Made by a program: the position numbers and the translations under genes
Notes under the pieces: model-generated
Told to the model about the DNA's origin: nothing
What the model saw: only the letters and a program-made list of their open reading frames with translations
The model's database searches: none
Shown here: positions 16,068 through 23,834 of the stretch, in pieces
Layout: every line of letters begins with the position of its first letter
How positions within the stretch are numbered: the stretch's first letter is position 1
Assembly: GCA_023433755.1 (NCBI GenBank)
Contig: JAEYUA010000021.1
Location: 1 to 43,710 of the forward strand
Direction: 5' to 3'
DNA length: 43,710 nt
DNA from: Bacteroidota bacterium
GTDB taxonomy: Bacteria; Bacteroidota; Bacteroidia; Chitinophagales; Chitinophagaceae

Positions 16068-17933
16068 ATGGCCAAGGTCTTCACCATAACAGAAGGATTG
16101 CAAAACCTGGGAGCGCTGAAAACGGGCGGCCAGGGTTCGGTGTATAAAGCAAGGCGCATGGGTGAGATGATCACTGCCGTAAAGATCCTTCCAACCCCCA
16201 TCTTCAATGAAAGTCATGAAGACAAAAACTATGTAACCTTCCAGAACGAAGTGCAGAAACTGAAGAAGGTCAATGAAATTCCGAATGCCAACGTAGTGCG
16301 GATCATTTCATCAGGACTCACTGAATCCGGCGGATTTCCTTTCATTGAAATGGAATTCATTGAGGGCCCCGACCTGGAGGAACTCCTGAGACCACCACAT
16401 GACCCGGTATTCACCATCAAGGAAGCGGTGAAGGTGGCGGACCATCTCTCCAATGCACTTTCACATTGTCACCGTTTGGATGTAAAGCATGGTGATATCA
16501 AAAGCAATAATATAAAGCATAACCTGCATACCGGCAATTATGTGCTGCTTGATTTTGGCCTCGCCGTAATGAGTGATGAACAAAGACGCACCAGTCTCCG
16601 GCAGGCGGGCGCTATTGAGTTTATGGCTCCCGAACAAAGCGAAGGCACAACCCTGTTCCAGACCGATGTGTACAGTTTTGGTGTAATCATGTATGAACTG
16701 CTTGCCGGAACAGTTCCGTTTCCACTGAGAGATAAAAGCGACACAGCCCGCAACCTAGTGATGCTGGCTCACATGGAAGCGCCTGTGCCTGACCTGGTTT
16801 CATTGCGCAGGCAGAACCTGCCCGCTCCTTGGGATGAGGATAAAAAAGAAGCCGAGGCTTACATTCCTTCCTGGCTTGTGCAGACCATTTATAAATGCCT
16901 TGATAAAAAACCGGAGAATCGTTTTGCCAATGGTGCCTTATTGCATAATCATATTGTACGCAATATCATGGCACCTGTTGCGCCTGCGGATAATAATACT
17001 TACCAGCTCGAACAACTCAGAAGGGAAAATGAAAAGCTGGCTCTTGAAAAAAGGGAATTGGAAACTTTACTGGCACGATACCAGTCACAGACCAGGTCTT
17101 CAGTCCCAGCGCAACCTTATGTTTCCACCCAGGAATTGCACAGGCGCTCCTCTTCCTCAAGTATTTTGCTGGCATTCCTGATCACACTGGCGGTGATTGC
17201 GCTCATTGTATATTTTGCCCTAAGGGAAAATGATCCATCACCTGCACGACCGCAGGCCACACAAACTGAAGACACGGTAAGGACACCAGTTTCATTCAAG
17301 GTGGCTTCCGCGAGGGCTTATTTTCATAATGAACCGGCAGAAAGCACGCGGCGCAGCGCCTTCATTCCCATGAATGGCTCACTGGAAGGCACAGACGAAA
17401 AAAATGGTTTTGTCTACACGGAATACACCAACAGCAGGGGACAGGTTTCAAAGGGCTGGCTCAAAAGACAGGACCTTGTGACCTTGCAGGAATGGACCAC
17501 GCAGCAGGAAAATGCCAGGCTGCGCCAGGAGCAGTTAAAGAACCAGTTAAAAGAGGCTGGTGATCTTTACCGTAATGGTATGATCACGGAAGCCCTTGTG
17601 ATCTACAGTGATCTAGCTGCGCAGGAAGTAACGGAAGCGATCTATCATTATGCCAATATTACCCTGAGGGGAGAGAATCCCAACCTGAGTTGCCAGGAAG
17701 CTTTTTCGCTGATGGAGAAAGCGGCGGATAAAGGTCATGCTGCTGCTAAGCGAACGCTTGGTTATTTATACGTGTTTGCTGACCAGAGGGAGATACTTCG
17801 TATCAGTGGCTACGAGGATTGCTCTTACCCTAAGGATGTGATCAAGGGTACGCAGTTGCTGGTGCAGGCGATCCGTGATGGTGATACCACTGCGAGGAAT
17901 ATTATGGAGGATATCAATAACGGTGATTATTGA
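16068..17933 (+). CDS. Transmembrane Ser/Thr kinase with SH3-like and Sel1/TPR-like external domains
   Basis: 621 residues. The kinase domain (about 10-300) has the Gly loop TGGQGSVY, AVK (Lys39), HGDIKSNN (141-148), DFG (162-164) and APE. The HGD in place of HRD makes it a non-RD kinase, though catalytic Asp143 is kept. A coiled coil (about 311-340) leads to one membrane segment at about 365-385. Outside lie an SH3b-like domain (about 404-470), often a wall-binding module, and Sel1/TPR-like repeats (about 495-610: LYRNGMITEALVIY, AADKGHAAAKRTLGYLY). PknB has PASTA domains here instead. Last gene of the operon, 163 bp after the FHA gene, with the repeat hairpin between. Confidence 0.9.
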   Translation: MAKVFTITEGLQNLGALKTGGQGSVYKARRMGEMITAVKILPTPIFNESHEDKNYVTFQNEVQKLKKVNEIPNANVVRIISSGLTESGGFPFIEMEFIEGPDLEELLRPPHDPVFTIKEAVKVADHLSNALSHCHRLDVKHGDIKSNNIKHNLHTGNYVLLDFGLAVMSDEQRRTSLRQAGAIEFMAPEQSEGTTLFQTDVYSFGVIMYELLAGTVPFPLRDKSDTARNLVMLAHMEAPVPDLVSLRRQNLPAPWDEDKKEAEAYIPSWLVQTIYKCLDKKPENRFANGALLHNHIVRNIMAPVAPADNNTYQLEQLRRENEKLALEKRELETLLARYQSQTRSSVPAQPYVSTQELHRRSSSSSILLAFLITLAVIALIVYFALRENDPSPARPQATQTEDTVRTPVSFKVASARAYFHNEPAESTRRSAFIPMNGSLEGTDEKNGFVYTEYTNSRGQVSKGWLKRQDLVTLQEWTTQQENARLRQEQLKNQLKEAGDLYRNGMITEALVIYSDLAAQEVTEAIYHYANITLRGENPNLSCQEAFSLMEKAADKGHAAAKRTLGYLYVFADQREILRISGYEDCSYPKDVIKGTQLLVQAIRDGDTTARNIMEDINNGDY

Positions 17934-17980
17934 TTTTTTTCTTTTTAATAATCTTGTAGCTTTTTTATTCCACTTTTTAT

Positions 17981-18097
17981 AGCCGTTTAGGCGGGAAGGG
18001 CGGTAAGTAGTGACTGAAAAACTAAGAGTAATTATAGGGCACCAGGAAAGCTGTTTATACTGAACGATTACTTACCACCCTTCCCGCCTAGACGGCT
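17981..18097. repeat. Palindromic intergenic element (AGCCGTTTAGG subtype)
   Basis: The left arm begins AGCCGTTTAGGCGGGAAGGG and the right arm ends CCCGCCTAGACGGCT. The outer arm differs from the GCCGGGAAGG subtype, yet both arms changed together, keeping the pairing. First of several related elements after the kinase gene. Confidence 0.75.
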
Positions 18098-18121
18098 ATA
18101 CATCTCAAAAAGTAAAACCAT

Positions 18122-18181
18122 TATAATTCTACAAAGATTACTCCAGCAAAATTGGTTGCTTTTAATATTGAAATTTTTGCC
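18122..18181. repeat. Direct repeat copy 1 flanking a palindromic element
   Basis: About 60 bp beginning TATAATTCTACAAAGATTAC. It recurs at 18400-18460 with a few changes and runs straight into the left arm of a palindromic element in both places, so flank and element were duplicated together. Confidence 0.75.
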
Positions 18182-18290
18182 GAGACGGTAAGACGGCAAG
18201 TAAAGTCTGACGGAGTGAGTAAAATTATTGATCCGTTAAAGAGTTTCTGAATCCCAGACACTACTTACCGTCCTTCCCGCCTTCCCGGCT
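18179..18290. repeat. Palindromic intergenic element
   Basis: The left arm begins GCCGAGACGGTAAGACGGCA and the right arm ends CCGCCTTCCCGGCT. The left arm is partly degenerate. Confidence 0.65.
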
Positions 18291-18323
18291 ATATTTCAGG
18301 AGTATTAATTTTCACAGGTTCGT

Positions 18324-18376
18324 TGAAAACTTTTTGTTTCAACAGCAACTATTTACCGCCTTAACGCCTTCCCGGC
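18324..18376. repeat. Right half of a palindromic element, without a left arm
   Basis: TGAAAACTTTTTGTTTCAAC followed by an element right arm ending GCCTTCCCGGCT. The same segment recurs at 18521-18574 as the right end of a complete element, so this is a leftover half from a duplication. Confidence 0.6.
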
Positions 18377-18399
18377 TTTTTATTCGCAACAGGAACAAC

Positions 18400-18460
18400 T
18401 ATAATTCTACAAAGATTACTTCAGAGAAATTGGTTGCTTTTAATATTGAGAATTTTTGCC
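18400..18460. repeat. Direct repeat copy 2 flanking a palindromic element
   Basis: Second copy of the 18122-18181 segment, about 278 bp downstream, again joined to an element left arm. Confidence 0.75.
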
Positions 18461-18574
18461 GGGAAGGCGGTAAGACGGTAAGTACTTTCATTAGTGAATA
18501 ATAGTTTTTACTGGTACCGGTGAGAACTTTTTGTTTTAACAGCAACTACTTACCGCCTCAACGCCTTCCCGGCT
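18458..18574. repeat. Palindromic intergenic element
   Basis: The left arm begins GCCGGGAAGGCGGTAAGACG and the right arm ends ACGCCTTCCCGGCT, with about 60 bp between. This is a nearly intact copy. The rest of the gap to 18761 is AT-rich and should hold the promoter of the beta-barrel gene, which I could not locate. Confidence 0.75.
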
Positions 18575-18761
18575 ATCTTCTATGTATTAAGAACTCTTAT
18601 TGTGACTACCACTCATCAATCTCCTACAGTTAATATTTATAAACGGTAACTATGCCCGCAGTCCATGAGAATATTTTTGTCTTCTCCCGCAATGCAATTC
18701 CAAATCAATTGTAACTAAATTCTGAATTCAAACGTCAGAGTAGGGAGCTAAGACCAACATT

Positions 18762-21248
18762 ATGAAACATACACTGCAATTATTTGCGGGCAGGTATTCT
18801 ATTTACCTGTCCATACTAGCCATAGCAATTTTTTTAACTGCTCCCGCAATGGCGCAGAGCTCCAATAAAATATCAGGCAATATCAAAAACGAAGAGCAGA
18901 AAGCCATCAACGGCATCACCGTTTCCCTCTTACGTGTAAAAGATACTTCACTGGTAAAAATGGCCGTGTCAGATGCAGCAGGACATTTTGAATTTGAAAA
19001 CATCAGTGAGGGCCGCTACCTCATTTCTTATTCAGGTGTGGGTTATGAGAAAATCATATCCGAACCTGTTCCAGTTTCACCAACATCAAATGTTGAACTG
19101 CCGGTCATCCAGTTAAAGGCCGTTTCCAAAGACCTTTCAGGCATTACCATACAGGCAAGAAGACCACTCGTGGAAAACAAGATTGACAAAATGGTAGTGA
19201 ATGTAGATGCTTCACCTACCAATGCAGGCGCCAGTGCACTGGAAGTACTGGAGAAATCTCCAGGTGTAAGTGTTGACCGTGATGGCAATATTTCCATCAA
19301 AGGAAAACAGGGAGTTATTGTTTTGGTTGATGGCAAACAAACCTACCTGGGCGGGCAGGACCTGGCCAACCTTTTGCGTAATATGCCGGCGAGCCAGCTA
19401 GACCAGATCGAGATCATGACGCAGCCATCCGCCAAGTTTGATGCTTCAGGTAATTCAGGCATCCTGAACCTGAGAACCAAAAAAAGCCTGGCAAGAGGAT
19501 TCAACGGCAGTATCAATCTTTCGTATGTGCAGGGCCGTTATCCCAAATCACCCAACAGTTTCAATTTTAATTACAGAACAGCGAAGATCAACCTGTTTAC
19601 CAGCCTGAGTTATTCTTACTGGTCAGGTTTCAATGACCAGCATCTTTCGAGGCGTTTCCATGATAACGGGGCATTGATCTCTTTATTTGAACAAAGGGCC
19701 GACCAGGTCAATTCCAGCAATAATTATAATGGAAGGATCGGGCTTGATTATAATATCAATAAACAAACCACCATCGGTTTCCTTGTGAATGGCACCATCA
19801 GCCCACGCAAATGGGAGAATAACGGCAGGGCGGATATTTATAATGGTAATGGACAACTGGATTCCTTCAACATTGTACAAACCATTAACAGGGATAACTG
19901 GAGGAATTACGGTGCGAATATCAATTTCAGGAGATTGCTGAACAATCAAGGAAGAGAGTTCACCGTGGATATCGACAGGATCCAGTACAATACCAGGAGC
20001 CGGCAAACCTCTGACAATTATACTTACCTGCCAGACAATTCCCTTTCAGGAAACCCTTACCTTTTGAGAGGCGACCTTCCTTCCGGGATCACGATCTACA
20101 GTGGCAAGGCCGACTATGTCCATCCTCTATCAAAAGAATCAAAATTTGAAGCCGGAGTAAAAAGCAGTATTGTCACTACGGATAATGATGCACAGTACAG
20201 TCTTTATGACCATGCTGATGATCGTTTCGAGACAGATAACACCAGGAGCAACCGCTTCAAATACCGTGAGAATATCAATGCGGCCTATGTTAATTACAGC
20301 AGGCAGATCAAAAAATGGGGAATCCAGGCAGGGTTAAGAATGGAGAATACCATTGCTGATGGTGAGCAGGCAGGGAATGCGGTGCAAAAAGACACCTCAT
20401 TCAAAAAAAATTATACGCAATTATTTCCGACTGCCTATGTTAGCTATGCCCTGAATGATAATAACCAGTTTGGACTATCCTATGGCCGCAGGATTGAAAG
20501 GCCGAATTACCAGGATATGAACCCCTTCCAGTATTTCCTTGACCAGTACACCTTTCGCCAGGGCAATCCGAATCTTACTCCACAGTTCACCCATAATATT
20601 GAACTGAGTCATAATTATAAAAAAGCACTGAACACAACCGTTAGTTATACCGTTACCACCGACATTCTCAATGATATTCTCAAACAGAACGATGAAACCA
20701 AGGTGACCTTCCAGACAAAAGAGAACGTGGCCAAAAGGCAAACGATTGGATTATCGCTCAGTTATAATGCACCAATTAACAGTTGGTGGACCACCAGTGT
20801 ATTTGTAAATGTGAACAACAGCCATTACGAGGGCGTGGTAAACAATGATTTCCTGGATGTAAGCCTCACTTCTTTCATGGCCAATACCAGCCAGCAATTC
20901 CGGTTCGCCAAAACATGGATGGCTGAGATGAATGGTTTCTACCGCACCAGCGCGCAGGAAACAGGACTGTTCCTTATCCGGCCCATGGGTGTTGTTTCAT
21001 TCGGACTTTCGAAACAACTATGGAAGAACAAAGCTTCCATAAAACTGAATGTGTATGATCCGTTCTACATCCAGCAGGCAAGAGTGGTGATCGATTATGG
21101 AAATATTGATGCCTACGTGATCAATAAATGGGATAACAGGAGGGTAGGCCTGAATTTTACTTACCGTTTCAGCAAGGGACAGAATGCTGCCCAGCAAAGA
21201 AGAAGAAGCAGCGGAACGGTAGAAGAACAAAACAGGATTGGGAACTAA
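18762..21248 (+). CDS. Outer-membrane beta-barrel protein, TonB-receptor-like (paralogue 2)
   Basis: 828 residues with a signal peptide (AIAIFLTAPAMAQ), a carboxypeptidase-regulatory-like domain (about 35-115), a plug-like domain and a long barrel. It shares blocks with the 4618-7017 protein: ARRPLVE, VDRDGNISIKGK, RGFNGSI, and the barrel segments GRRIERPNYQDMNPF and FRQGNPNLTPQF. The two paralogues flank the wall-growth operon in the same orientation. Ligand unknown; probably an outer-membrane transporter or surface receptor. An AGGGAG stretch lies upstream, but at long spacing. Confidence 0.9.
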   Translation: MKHTLQLFAGRYSIYLSILAIAIFLTAPAMAQSSNKISGNIKNEEQKAINGITVSLLRVKDTSLVKMAVSDAAGHFEFENISEGRYLISYSGVGYEKIISEPVPVSPTSNVELPVIQLKAVSKDLSGITIQARRPLVENKIDKMVVNVDASPTNAGASALEVLEKSPGVSVDRDGNISIKGKQGVIVLVDGKQTYLGGQDLANLLRNMPASQLDQIEIMTQPSAKFDASGNSGILNLRTKKSLARGFNGSINLSYVQGRYPKSPNSFNFNYRTAKINLFTSLSYSYWSGFNDQHLSRRFHDNGALISLFEQRADQVNSSNNYNGRIGLDYNINKQTTIGFLVNGTISPRKWENNGRADIYNGNGQLDSFNIVQTINRDNWRNYGANINFRRLLNNQGREFTVDIDRIQYNTRSRQTSDNYTYLPDNSLSGNPYLLRGDLPSGITIYSGKADYVHPLSKESKFEAGVKSSIVTTDNDAQYSLYDHADDRFETDNTRSNRFKYRENINAAYVNYSRQIKKWGIQAGLRMENTIADGEQAGNAVQKDTSFKKNYTQLFPTAYVSYALNDNNQFGLSYGRRIERPNYQDMNPFQYFLDQYTFRQGNPNLTPQFTHNIELSHNYKKALNTTVSYTVTTDILNDILKQNDETKVTFQTKENVAKRQTIGLSLSYNAPINSWWTTSVFVNVNNSHYEGVVNNDFLDVSLTSFMANTSQQFRFAKTWMAEMNGFYRTSAQETGLFLIRPMGVVSFGLSKQLWKNKASIKLNVYDPFYIQQARVVIDYGNIDAYVINKWDNRRVGLNFTYRFSKGQNAAQQRRRSSGTVEEQNRIGN

Positions 21249-21719
21249 TTATTTTTTATTTAGGATCTCCCTGATGATATCCAGGTGATGCCTTGTATGC
21301 ACACAAAGAAAATGTGTGGCAGGCTTCACCCGGAAATCCCCGAGAAAGGGATGGGTGAAATAGTGTTTCTCATCAAGGCCTGTTAACAGTAATAATTTTT
21401 GCCTGGTATGATCAAGATGTGATTGTAAGGAAACAGCATCCAGGTTTCCCGCAGGCTGCACCGCTTTGGGAGCTTTTACTTTTCCTCTTGGGATGTAACC
21501 AAAAACAAGCACTACCACCCTCCGGTAATCAAACCGTTTTTTATACTGTTGGGGATCTGATTTGATCATTTGCCCGATTACCAGGTCTATTACTAACAGG
21601 CTGTGTTCAATATGCCAGCCGACAGGGGAGGATGAAACCGGGGCGTTCAAAGTCTCATGTTTTGGCAGGCACTGCTCCAGTTGATTGATTAATAGTTCAA
21701 GTTTTTGAAGGGAATTCAA
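21249..21719 (-). CDS. DinB-superfamily (DUF1569-like) protein
   Basis: 156 residues in a four-helix pattern. The His motifs typical of DinB-fold metal sites are present: GWHIEHSLLVID near residue 34-45 and HTRHHLDIIREI near the C-terminus. Family members bind a metal and some act as thiol-dependent transferases; the substrate here is unknown. Last in a leftward group with DUF1801, AHSA1 and metallo-beta-lactamase genes, 63 bp after the lactamase. Confidence 0.75.
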   Translation of the reverse strand: MNSLQKLELLINQLEQCLPKHETLNAPVSSSPVGWHIEHSLLVIDLVIGQMIKSDPQQYKKRFDYRRVVVLVFGYIPRGKVKAPKAVQPAGNLDAVSLQSHLDHTRQKLLLLTGLDEKHYFTHPFLGDFRVKPATHFLCVHTRHHLDIIREILNKK

Positions 21720-21782
21720 TGAAGTGATTTGACAGGGAAATTACATCAACAGGGCGGCAGGGATCAAATAATTACTCATGTT

Positions 21783-22589
21783 CTATTGAAAAAGCCTGAT
21801 TGTATAATCCAGCAGTTCCGCGCCCCCGCTTTTTCCATGCCCCGGAACGATGGTTTTTACTGAGGGGTAAGCCTGCTTTATTTTCCGGATCGTTTCAGGC
21901 CAGGCCCTGGTGTTTGCGTCTGCAAGATTTCCTTTTGATGCATTGATCTCTTTGACGAGGCATCCGCCAAACATCACCTGGTCATCCGCGAAAAAGCCGA
22001 TGATATTATCGCTGGTATGTCCTTCTCCAAAATACCGTGCTGATACTTTTGCAGCTCCGAGCGGAAGTTCGAGGCTGTCAGTAAAGATTTCAACTTCCGG
22101 CATTTTCCTGTTTTTTTCCACCAGGAGATTCTTAGTGCGGGCGGAGGCATAGACCGGGATATTATACTGAGCAAAAGTTTCTATACCACCAACACAATCT
22201 TCATGAAAATGAGTGGGAATCACTGCTTTGATTGACACCTTCATAGAATCTTTAAGGTAAAGTACAAGCAATTCAGCGCTTTCATTATCAGCCGGGGTAT
22301 CGAATACGATGGCTTCATTATTCTTTATAACGATCATTCCGTTACAACCCACTTTCCCGAAATCCCTTGTTTGCAGGAAAGAGATGTGCTGGTACACATG
22401 ATCTGAAAGTTGTTGAACCCGGATCTTGTCTGACCGGAAAACCGTCAAGGTTTGTCCTGGCTGTTTTATATCCTCTGCAGGTTCTGCTGTTACCGGTTTA
22501 TTTTCCCGATTATTTTCACCACATGAAAAAAGTATCGTTAATACTATGATATGAAACAGGACAGAAAGCTTACAATTGCGTGTTTTCAT
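21783..22589 (-). CDS. Subclass B1 metallo-beta-lactamase, lipoprotein
   Basis: 268 residues. Expected to hydrolyse beta-lactams with two zinc ions. All six B1 ligands are present: His127, His129 and Asp131 (THFHED), His191 (GEGHTSDN), Cys210 (FGGCLVKE) and His251 (PGHG). Lys213 in GGCLVK and GNLADAN match the substrate-binding Lys and loop of B1 enzymes. The residue after the Asp is Cys (EDCVGG), as in CcrA. A lipobox (LFSC, Cys23) predicts membrane anchoring in the periplasm, as in NDM. It starts 1 bp after the AHSA1 gene, so they are co-transcribed. Probably chromosomal and intrinsic, since no mobile element is near. Confidence 0.9.
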   Translation of the reverse strand: MKTRNCKLSVLFHIIVLTILFSCGENNRENKPVTAEPAEDIKQPGQTLTVFRSDKIRVQQLSDHVYQHISFLQTRDFGKVGCNGMIVIKNNEAIVFDTPADNESAELLVLYLKDSMKVSIKAVIPTHFHEDCVGGIETFAQYNIPVYASARTKNLLVEKNRKMPEVEIFTDSLELPLGAAKVSARYFGEGHTSDNIIGFFADDQVMFGGCLVKEINASKGNLADANTRAWPETIRKIKQAYPSVKTIVPGHGKSGGAELLDYTIRLFQ

Positions 22590-22590
22590 T

Positions 22591-23043
22591 CTAATTCATC
22601 TGAGTTAATTCCCTTTCCAGCCGGTCGAAATTCTCTTCATTCTTTTCAACTGCAAAAGGTTTGATCTTATTGCATTCTGCCTCGGAACTGAAGATCTGCC
22701 TGAACACCAGTTTTGTTTCATTCGCTCCCAGGGCTTCGAAACTGGCTACCACATTAAATAAGGGTTTGCTGATCCTTTTCCAGGCAATGAGAGAAGGTTG
22801 CTCAATGATGGCGAACTCACATTCATTCTCATAATTCCCCTTTCCCGGTCCGTGCATGATGAACCGCCACCTGCCCCCTATCCTCAAATCAAATTCGTGG
22901 AAGGTATTGGTGAAACCGGCGGGGCCCCACCAGTTCCTGAGATGTTCAGGTTTCGTCCAGGCATCAAAAACTTTTTCTCTTGGAAAAGCAAAGACCCTTA
23001 AACTAAGGATCTCCAGCGCGGGATCATGTTCCGGAATGATCAT
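22591..23043 (-). CDS. SRPBCC/AHSA1-family protein
   Basis: 150 residues with the START-like AHSA1 pattern: VFAFPREKVFDAWTKPEHL near the N-terminus, WWGPAGFTN, GGRWRFIMHGP, and a C-terminal helix (NFDRLERELTQ). The fold has a deep hydrophobic pocket that binds small molecules; in Bacteroidota such genes are common and mostly uncharacterised. The stop is 1 bp before the lactamase start and the gene follows the DUF1801 gene by 24 bp. Confidence 0.88.
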   Translation of the reverse strand: MIIPEHDPALEILSLRVFAFPREKVFDAWTKPEHLRNWWGPAGFTNTFHEFDLRIGGRWRFIMHGPGKGNYENECEFAIIEQPSLIAWKRISKPLFNVVASFEALGANETKLVFRQIFSSEAECNKIKPFAVEKNEENFDRLERELTQMN

Positions 23044-23067
23044 GATTGATGGTTTTGGGGTGATATG

Positions 23068-23475
23068 TTATTTGGCTGCCGTAGCGATCAGTTTTTCCAA
23101 AACCTTCTGGTCCACATCTGCCAGCTTATTGATGTAAAGGCAGCCCTTCCCTGTTTTGTGTTTGCCCAGCTTTTTCAGCACCTCTTCATGCTTGCTGATA
23201 TCAAGCACCAGGTGCAGGGAAATATTGGCCTTGCGCGGCGAAAACCCGATTTTAAACCATTCCACTTCCCGGCCCGATGCCGGGCTTTTATACACCAGTT
23301 TACCAAATCCGATCATGGAAGCGCCCCACATCCTGGGCTTTTCCTTAGTGGCTTTTTGCATCATCTTCAGGATCACTTCGCTGTCTTTTCTTTTTTGCTC
23401 CTCCGGAATGGATTGAATAAATCCTTCAACACTCGCTTCATTCTGCTTGGTTTTGATCTCCGCCAGTTTGGCCAT
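23068..23475 (-). CDS. DUF1801 protein
   Basis: 135 residues from the ATG at 23475 (MAKLAEIKTKQNEASVEGFI); the frame extends 11 residues further upstream but that part is not conserved-looking. The family pattern is clear: FIQSIPEEQKRKDSEVI, PRMWGASMIGFGKLVYK, WFKIGFSPRKANISL, GKGCLYINKLADVD. Function unknown; often beside AHSA1 genes, as here. First gene of the leftward lactamase group. Confidence 0.85.
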   Translation of the reverse strand: MAKLAEIKTKQNEASVEGFIQSIPEEQKRKDSEVILKMMQKATKEKPRMWGASMIGFGKLVYKSPASGREVEWFKIGFSPRKANISLHLVLDISKHEEVLKKLGKHKTGKGCLYINKLADVDQKVLEKLIATAAK

Positions 23476-23594
23476 AAAATAATTTTTTAGTCTGAGGGGG
23501 AATATCACCCATCATTGCATCAAGATATTCAAATCCGGAACGAAGGCCAAGAAGCTGGCCTTCCTTTTTACCCAAAGCTGGCAGGATTTTTCCA

Positions 23595-23807
23595 ATGACA
23601 AAAGAAAAGATCATGAAAGAAAAACAATTTGACCCCGCCGGGCATAATGAAACATCGCCAGCTCCGGGCATGGCCGCCGTGAATACGCATAACCCAGGTG
23701 AAAAAGAGCCCTCCAATATTCCTCCCCAGCAGGTGATGAACGAAGAAGAAATGAAAAGGGTGGAGATCGACCAGGCGCAGATGCCGAATGCCATGGACGA
23801 AGAATAA
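23595..23807 (+). CDS. Small hydrophilic protein of unknown function (70 aa)
   Basis: Rich in Pro, Glu, Asn and Met with no hydrophobic core, so probably disordered. It has a motif-like C-terminus (EEEMKRVEIDQAQMPNAMDE). The first ATG at 23595 is used; a second at 23613 (MKEKQFDPAGHNE) could be the true start. It lies 27 bp upstream of the P1 peptidase gene on the same strand. The regular composition suggests a real gene. Confidence 0.5.
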   Translation: MTKEKIMKEKQFDPAGHNETSPAPGMAAVNTHNPGEKEPSNIPPQQVMNEEEMKRVEIDQAQMPNAMDEE

Positions 23808-23834
23808 TCAGCCCGGGGACTTATCTTCATATCA

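Noticed and set aside
1..17933. Kinase, PP2C and FHA genes as part of a type VI secretion system
   Set aside because: No T6SS structural genes (sheath, Hcp, VgrG, TssJ-M) are present; the neighbours are wall-synthesis genes.
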